Below are positions 59,323 to 64,000 of a stretch of 64,000 nucleotides of DNA, in pieces; position 1 is the stretch's first letter; the number at the start of each line of letters is the position of its first letter. Position numbers and translations under genes: made by a program. This DNA is from Sphaerisporangium album (lineage in GTDB: Bacteria > Actinomycetota > Actinomycetes > Streptosporangiales > Streptosporangiaceae): assembly GCF_003323745.1 (NCBI RefSeq), contig NZ_QOIL01000007.1, forward strand, positions 186,001 to 250,000, given 5' to 3'. The notes beneath the pieces were generated by a model. It saw nothing but the letters and a program-made list of their open reading frames with translations. It made no database searches and had not been told where the DNA came from.

Positions 59323-60168
59323 TTAATCCTCGCACTGTGCTGTTGTAGTCCAGGGGTCCGTCACCGTCCGCGAGACGCGCGTCTCAACATTAATCCCCTT
59401 CGCGGCCAACCCGGACGCGAGCAGCTCGGCGGCCTGGGGCAGCCAGGGCCATTCGGTCGCCCAGTGGGCCGCGTCGACCAGCGCGGGACCGCCGCCGAAC
59501 GCCCCGGACTGCAGGAACTCGGCGGAGGGGTGGTGCCTGAGGTCGGCGGTGAGGAAGACGTCGGCGGCGCGCACGGCGCCGAGGCCGAGCAGGGAGTCGC
59601 CCGCTCCCCCGCTGACGGCGACGGTGCGGACGACGCGCGTGGGCTCGCCGGCGACGCGCAGGCCCCACGTCGTGCGCGGCAGCCCCCGGACGGCCTGCCG
59701 GGTGAAGTCGCGCAACGTCATCGGGCTCTCCAGCTCGCCGACGCGGCCGAGGCCCCGGCGCGGGTCGTCGGGGGACGGCTGGAGGGGGCGCAGCGGCCCG
59801 GCGAGGCCGACCGCCCTGGCGAGCGCGTCGGAGACGCCGGGGTCGGCCACATCGGCGTTGGTGTGGGCGGTGTAGAGGGCGATGTCGTTCTTGATCAGCG
59901 TGTGCACCAGGGCGCCCTTGGCCGTGCCGGCGGCGACGGTGGTGGTGCCGCGCAGGTAGAGGGGGTGGTGGGTGACGATCAGGTCGGCTCCCCAGGCCAC
60001 GGCCTCGCCGCCGACGGCCGCCACGGGGTCGACGGCGAACAGGATCTTGCGTACGGGTTGCGCCGGGTCTCCGCAAACCAGGCCCACAGCGTCCCAGGGC
60101 TCCGCCCAAGCCGGGTCATACGAAGATTCAAGTTCCGCGATGATCGCGGACAACGCTGTCGGGGACAC
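59323..60168 (-). CDS. Nif3-like dinuclear-metal hexameric protein
   Basis: 281 residues. The NIF3 family (GTP cyclohydrolase I type 2 related) is shown by AEPWDAVGLVCGD, LIVTHHPLYLRG with metal-binding His, YTAHTNADVA and DAAHWATEWPW near the end. It is a cytoplasmic toroidal hexamer of uncertain activity. It heads a three-gene operon with the zinc-ribbon and RNase HI/CobC genes (homologues of Rv2230c-Rv2229c-Rv2228c). Confidence 0.93.
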   Translation of the reverse strand: MSPTALSAIIAELESSYDPAWAEPWDAVGLVCGDPAQPVRKILFAVDPVAAVGGEAVAWGADLIVTHHPLYLRGTTTVAAGTAKGALVHTLIKNDIALYTAHTNADVADPGVSDALARAVGLAGPLRPLQPSPDDPRRGLGRVGELESPMTLRDFTRQAVRGLPRTTWGLRVAGEPTRVVRTVAVSGGAGDSLLGLGAVRAADVFLTADLRHHPSAEFLQSGAFGGGPALVDAAHWATEWPWLPQAAELLASGLAAKGINVETRVSRTVTDPWTTTAQCED

Positions 60169-60227
60169 GTGCGCAGACTACCGCCACGATTTAGCGTGGG
60201 CGGGTCTGACACCCGGAGGGCCGGCGA

Positions 60228-61670
60228 ATGGCACCAAGCGTAGCGATCATCGGGGCGGGCTTCGGCGGGCTGTGCATGGCCATCCAGCTCGAGAAGGCCG
60301 GGATCACCGACTACACGATCTTCGAGAGGGCCGACCGCCTCGGGGGGACGTGGCGGGACAACACCTATCCCGGGGCCGCCTGCGACGTGCCGTCCCACCT
60401 GTACTCCTACTCCTTCGAGCAGGCGTACGACTGGACGCGGCGCTATCCGTGCCAGCCGGAGATCCTGGCCTACCTCGATCGCTGCGCCGGAAAGTACGGC
60501 CTGCACGCCCGGCTGCGGCTCGGCGCGGAGGTGACGGCCGCCGTCTTCGACGAGGCGGTGAACCGCTGGCGGCTGACGGTCGCGGGCGGCGAGGAGCGGC
60601 TGTTCGACGTCGTGGTGTCGGGGGTGGGGCAGCTCAACCGGCCCCGCCTGCCCGACATTCCGGGTCTGTCGACGTTCGCGGGGACGAGCTTCCACTCGGC
60701 CCGTTGGAACCACGCCCACGACCTCGCCGGACGCCGCGTGGCGGTGGTCGGCAACGGCTCCTCGGCCGCGCAGATCATCCCGCGCGTCGCCGCCGTCGTC
60801 GCCCATCTGGACGTCTACCAGCGCACGCCGAGCTGGGTCATCCCCAAGCCGGACGGCGAGTACGGGCCGCGCGAGCGGCTGGCCTTCCGGCGCCTGCCGC
60901 TCCTGCGATCGGCCAACCGCCAGCGGGTCTACCGGTTCATCGAGGGCGTGGTGTACCCGGCGCTGGTGGACGGCTGGAGCCGGCCGTTGATGATCAAACG
61001 GGCCGAGGAGCACCTCAGGCGGCAGGTCCGGGACCCCGGGCTCCGCGCGAAGCTCACCCCGGCGTACCCGATCGGCTGCAAGCGCATCGTGCTGGACAAC
61101 GACTTCTATCCCGCGCTGACCAGGGACAACGTCGAGCTCGTCACCGACCCGATCGTCCGCGTGACGCCGGAGGGCATCGAGACGCGGGGCGGCACGTTGC
61201 GCGCGGCCGACACGATCGTCTTCGCGACCGGCTTCCACTCGACCGACTTCCTGGCCCCGATCGAGATCGTCGGGCGGGGCGGGCGCGACCTGCGCGAGGT
61301 GTGGAAGGACGGCGCGGAGGCGTACCTGGGCGTCGCGGTGCCCGCGTTCCCGAACCTCTTCCTGCTGTACGGCCCGAACACCAACCTCGGCCACAACTCG
61401 ATCATCCTCATGATCGAGTCGCAGGTCAGGTACATCATGGGGTGCCTGCCGCTGCTGGCCGCGCGCGGCCCGATGGAGGTGCGGCGGCCGGCCATGGACG
61501 CCTGGCGCCGAGCCCTGGACCAGGCGCTGGCGCGCACGGTCTGGCGGGAGGACTGCGACAGTTGGTACAAGAACGCCGCCGGTCGGGTGACGAACAACTG
61601 GCCGGGGCCGGCGTCGATGTACCGCAGGATCACCAGGGCCCCGCGCCCCGACTCGTACACCTTCGGGTGA
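60228..61670 (+). CDS. Flavin monooxygenase, Baeyer-Villiger type
   Basis: 480 residues. FAD site VAIIGAGFGGLCMAIQLEKAG, then RLGGTWRDNTYPGAACDVPSH (typical of BVMOs), the BVMO fingerprint FxGxxxHxxxW as FAGTSFHSARW, and the NADPH site VAVVGNGSSAAQIIP. TGFHSTDF and GPNTNLGHNS complete the pattern. It would oxidise a ketone to an ester, or N/S substrates. It lies downstream of a short divergent region and before two peptidase genes; the substrate is unknown. Confidence 0.93.
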   Translation: MAPSVAIIGAGFGGLCMAIQLEKAGITDYTIFERADRLGGTWRDNTYPGAACDVPSHLYSYSFEQAYDWTRRYPCQPEILAYLDRCAGKYGLHARLRLGAEVTAAVFDEAVNRWRLTVAGGEERLFDVVVSGVGQLNRPRLPDIPGLSTFAGTSFHSARWNHAHDLAGRRVAVVGNGSSAAQIIPRVAAVVAHLDVYQRTPSWVIPKPDGEYGPRERLAFRRLPLLRSANRQRVYRFIEGVVYPALVDGWSRPLMIKRAEEHLRRQVRDPGLRAKLTPAYPIGCKRIVLDNDFYPALTRDNVELVTDPIVRVTPEGIETRGGTLRAADTIVFATGFHSTDFLAPIEIVGRGGRDLREVWKDGAEAYLGVAVPAFPNLFLLYGPNTNLGHNSIILMIESQVRYIMGCLPLLAARGPMEVRRPAMDAWRRALDQALARTVWREDCDSWYKNAAGRVTNNWPGPASMYRRITRAPRPDSYTFG

Positions 61671-61847
61671 CAGGGCAGGGCACCTCGCCATGCAGGACAA
61701 AAGGGACGATCCGGAACAGCGGTGCTCCCGGCATCGAATTTCTCTTTGCCCGCCGTACGTATACGGTCGGATGACATCGGACCATCCAGGGTGACCCGGG
61801 CCCCGCCACGGAGAACGGAGACGCCCGCGGGCGAGAGGAGTCCACGC

Positions 61848-62909
61848 GTGTTCACCGATCTCCACCGCGACGCGATCGTGGCCGACACCCACAACGATCT
61901 TCTGATGGCGGTCTCGGCGAGGCCACCGGACCGGTGGGCGGCGTTCTTCCGGGAGCGATGGCTGCCCCAGCTCCGCGAGGGCGGCGTCGACGTGCAGGTA
62001 CTGCCCGTCTTCATCGACGACCAGTACCGCCCCGAGGGCGCGCTGCGCCAGACCCTGCGGATGATCGAGTGCGCCCACGTCATCGCCGAGGGCAACCCGG
62101 ACGAGGTCGGCATCTGCCTCGACGGCGCGCAGATCGACGAGACCGTCGCGCTCGGCAGGATCGCGCTGGTCATCGCCCTGGAGAGCATGCCGGGCGTGGA
62201 CGCCAGTGTCGAGCTGATCCCCACGCTGCACCGCCTGGGCGTCCGCGTCGCGTCCATCGCCCACTGGGGACGCACGCCGCTGGCCGACGGCAGCGGGCAG
62301 GACGCCACCGGAAGCCGCCTGACCAGCCAGGGCGTCGAGGCCCTGGCCGAGATGGAACGGCTCGGCATGGTCTTCGACATCTCGCACCTGGGCGCGTCCG
62401 GGGTGGCGCACGTCCTGGAGCTGGCCACGCGGCCGGTGATCGCGACGCACTCCTCCGCCCGCACGCTGCGCGACCACCACCGCAACCTCACCGACGACCA
62501 GCTCCGCGCGGTCGCGGCCAACGGGGGCGTGGTCTGCGTCAACTTCCTGGCGGCGTTCCTGGCCGAGAAGCCCGAGGGGTACACCATCGAGCGGCTCGGC
62601 GACCACATCGTCCACATCGCCGACGTCGCGGGCATCGACCACGTGGGGCTCGGCCCCGACTTCATCAGGGAAGTGATGATCGACCTGACGCCGCCGTGCT
62701 GTGAGGACCCGAGCGTCAGCGGCCTGGACACCCTCGCGTCCGTCCCCGGGCTGGACGGCCCGCGCGGCATGCCGCTGGTCACGCGGGAGCTGGTGCGGCG
62801 GGGGCTCGGCGAGGACGAGATCCGCAAGATCCTCGGCGGCAACGTGATGCGCCTGTTCCGCGCCGAGATGGGACGCCCGTCCCCCGCCGGGCCGCAGGCC
62901 GCGCCGTGA
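61848..62909 (+). CDS. M19 membrane-dipeptidase family protein
   Basis: 353 residues from GTG 61848, with GAGAGGAG 7 nt upstream. Zinc ligands of the M19 family are in VADTHNDLL (His-x-Asp), LESMPG (bridging Glu), ISHLGASG and IATHSSAR, with Asp in GLGPDF. It hydrolyses dipeptides, possibly including D-amino-acid or beta-lactam-like substrates. No signal peptide is seen, so it is likely cytoplasmic. The stop overlaps the next peptidase gene by TGATG. Confidence 0.93.
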   Translation: MFTDLHRDAIVADTHNDLLMAVSARPPDRWAAFFRERWLPQLREGGVDVQVLPVFIDDQYRPEGALRQTLRMIECAHVIAEGNPDEVGICLDGAQIDETVALGRIALVIALESMPGVDASVELIPTLHRLGVRVASIAHWGRTPLADGSGQDATGSRLTSQGVEALAEMERLGMVFDISHLGASGVAHVLELATRPVIATHSSARTLRDHHRNLTDDQLRAVAANGGVVCVNFLAAFLAEKPEGYTIERLGDHIVHIADVAGIDHVGLGPDFIREVMIDLTPPCCEDPSVSGLDTLASVPGLDGPRGMPLVTRELVRRGLGEDEIRKILGGNVMRLFRAEMGRPSPAGPQAAP

Positions 62910-64000
62910 TGCCCGGCGACCTGCCCGCCATGCTGGACGACCTGGAGACGCTGGTGCTGCGCGAGTCGTTCTCCTCCGACCACGCCGCGGTGGCGGCGAG
63001 CGCGGGGGTGGTGGCCGAGGTCGGCGCCAGGCACCTCGGGACCGGGCCGGAGACGCTCGTCGTGGACGGCGTCACCCACCTGCGGTGGAGCTTCGGCACG
63101 CCCCGCGTGCTGCTGCTCGCCCACCACGACACCGTCTGGCCGATCGGCTCGCTGCGCGAGCACCCGTGGTCGGTGGTCGACGGCGTCGCCCGGGGTCCCG
63201 GGGTGTTCGACATGAAGGCCGGGCTCGTCCAGCTCTTCCACGCCCTGCGCTCGCTGCCGTCCCTGGACGGGGTGTGCGTGCTGGTCACCGGGGACGAGGA
63301 GCTCGGCTCGCGCACCTCCCGCACGCTGATCGAGGAGGCCGCGCGGGCCTGCGAGGCGGCGCTGGTGCTGGAGGCGAGCGCCGACGGCGGGGCGTTGAAG
63401 GTCGCGCGCAAGGGCGTCTCCAACTACCGGCTCGCCGTGCACGGTCTCGCCGCGCACGCGGGCCTGGAGCCCCAGAAAGGGGCCAACGCCGGCGTCGAGC
63501 TGGCCCACCAGATCCTCGCCATCGCGGCGATGTCGGACGCGAACGGCCCCACCACGGTCACGCCCACGCTGATGGGCGCCGGGACCAGCGTGAACACCGT
63601 CCCGGCGGAGGCGTTCGTCGCCGTGGACGCGCGCGCCGCCGACCGGGCGGCGCAGGAGGCGGTGGACGCGCGGATGCGCGCCCTCACGCCGCGCCTGCCC
63701 GGTACCCGGCTGGAGCTGCGGGGAGGACCGAACCGGCCCCCCATGGACCCCGCGTCGTCGGCCGCGCTGTTCAAGCTGGCCGAGCACGTCGCGGACGAGC
63801 TCGGGCTGGGCCCCCTGCGCGGCGTGGCCGTGGGCGGCGGCTCGGACGGCAACTTCTCGGCGGGGGTGGGCTGCCCCACGCTGGACGGCCTCGGCGCGGT
63901 GGGCGGGGGCGCGCACGCGGCGCACGAGCATGTGATCGTCGAAGAGATGCCGCGCCGCTCGGCTCTGCTGGCCGGGCTAGTCGAGGCGATCCTGGCGGGA
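62909..64000 (+). CDS. M20-family metallopeptidase (CPG2-like), 3' end beyond right edge
   Basis: 364 residues visible from ATG 62909 (overlapping TGATG); the frame is open at the window end. Motifs: LLAHHDTVWPIGSL, GVFDMKAGL with the bridging Asp, and TGDEELGSRTS with the catalytic Glu. The dimerisation domain follows (YRLAVHGLAAHAGLEPQKGAN) and VGGGSDGNF continues the catalytic domain. It is a zinc carboxypeptidase or deacylase of the glutamate carboxypeptidase type. It likely works with the dipeptidase encoded upstream. Confidence 0.92.
   Translation, partial: MPGDLPAMLDDLETLVLRESFSSDHAAVAASAGVVAEVGARHLGTGPETLVVDGVTHLRWSFGTPRVLLLAHHDTVWPIGSLREHPWSVVDGVARGPGVFDMKAGLVQLFHALRSLPSLDGVCVLVTGDEELGSRTSRTLIEEAARACEAALVLEASADGGALKVARKGVSNYRLAVHGLAAHAGLEPQKGANAGVELAHQILAIAAMSDANGPTTVTPTLMGAGTSVNTVPAEAFVAVDARAADRAAQEAVDARMRALTPRLPGTRLELRGGPNRPPMDPASSAALFKLAEHVADELGLGPLRGVAVGGGSDGNFSAGVGCPTLDGLGAVGGGAHAAHEHVIVEEMPRRSALLAGLVEAILAG

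Overview
The window is chromosomal DNA of a very high G+C actinomycete. Codons strongly prefer G or C in third position, GTG starts are common, many genes overlap as GTGA or ATGA, and actinobacteria-typical families are present (SepH, DUF3159, DUF3710, DUF4193, DUF4235, an AfsR-type SARP, an RNase HI/CobC fusion). As I remember it, the order dut, DUF3710, cutRS-like pair, inositol phosphatase, ferrochelatase, sepH matches a Streptomyces coelicolor core region. I infer a streptomycete relative, perhaps Streptosporangiales; the genus cannot be read from the sequence.

1-10.1 kb: a KimA-like permease (cut by the left edge) is divergent from two overlapping TrkA-type K+ regulatory genes. Then come DUF3159, OB-fold and DUF3710 genes, dUTPase, an AI-2E transporter, valyl-tRNA synthetase and a DUF4235 protein. 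10.2-16.1 kb: trehalose-6-phosphate synthase, an unknown protein, DUF4193, a two-component pair and a 54-residue protein. 16.1-28.2 kb: inositol phosphatase, S9 peptidase, ferrochelatase, lytic transglycosylase, MFS transporter, sugar-lactone oxidase, a membrane protein and an unusually long SepH. 28.5-42.9 kb: two PH-domain membrane proteins, a DrrAB-type exporter with a divergent SARP regulator and SARP-like 11-bp repeats, a PEBP lipoprotein, a 709-residue disordered membrane-anchored protein, a SulP/carbonic anhydrase fusion, an epimerase and a SepF-like protein.

43-51.4 kb is an accessory, decaying zone. It holds a collagen-like secreted protein, a TetR/thioesterase pair, an arginase remnant, a truncated copy of the thioesterase, a secreted four-cysteine protein, a membrane-tethered solute-binding protein, a DUF4041/T5orf172 gene split by a 1.4-kb insertion between 16-bp direct repeats, and an RDD-family protein.

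51.5-56.8 kb is the most interesting part. It is a compact element of about 5.3 kb, visibly lower in G+C, integrated into the 3' end of the RNase P RNA gene (rnpB, minus strand, 56777-57176). It has a tyrosine integrase next to rnpB, a putative excisionase, a RepA/RecA-like ATPase, a GntR repressor and three small unknown proteins. A 0.45-kb non-coding segment packs seven perfect hairpins and a strong G-quadruplex motif. Identical 22-bp cores flank the element, 11-bp tandem repeats lie just inside both ends, and the displaced original 3' end of rnpB sits at the far end. I see no conjugation, relaxase, capsid or toxin gene.

57.2-64 kb returns to core DNA: a reductase fragment, RNase HI/CobC fusion, C4 zinc-ribbon and Nif3-like genes, a Baeyer-Villiger-type monooxygenase, an M19 dipeptidase and an M20 peptidase cut by the right edge.
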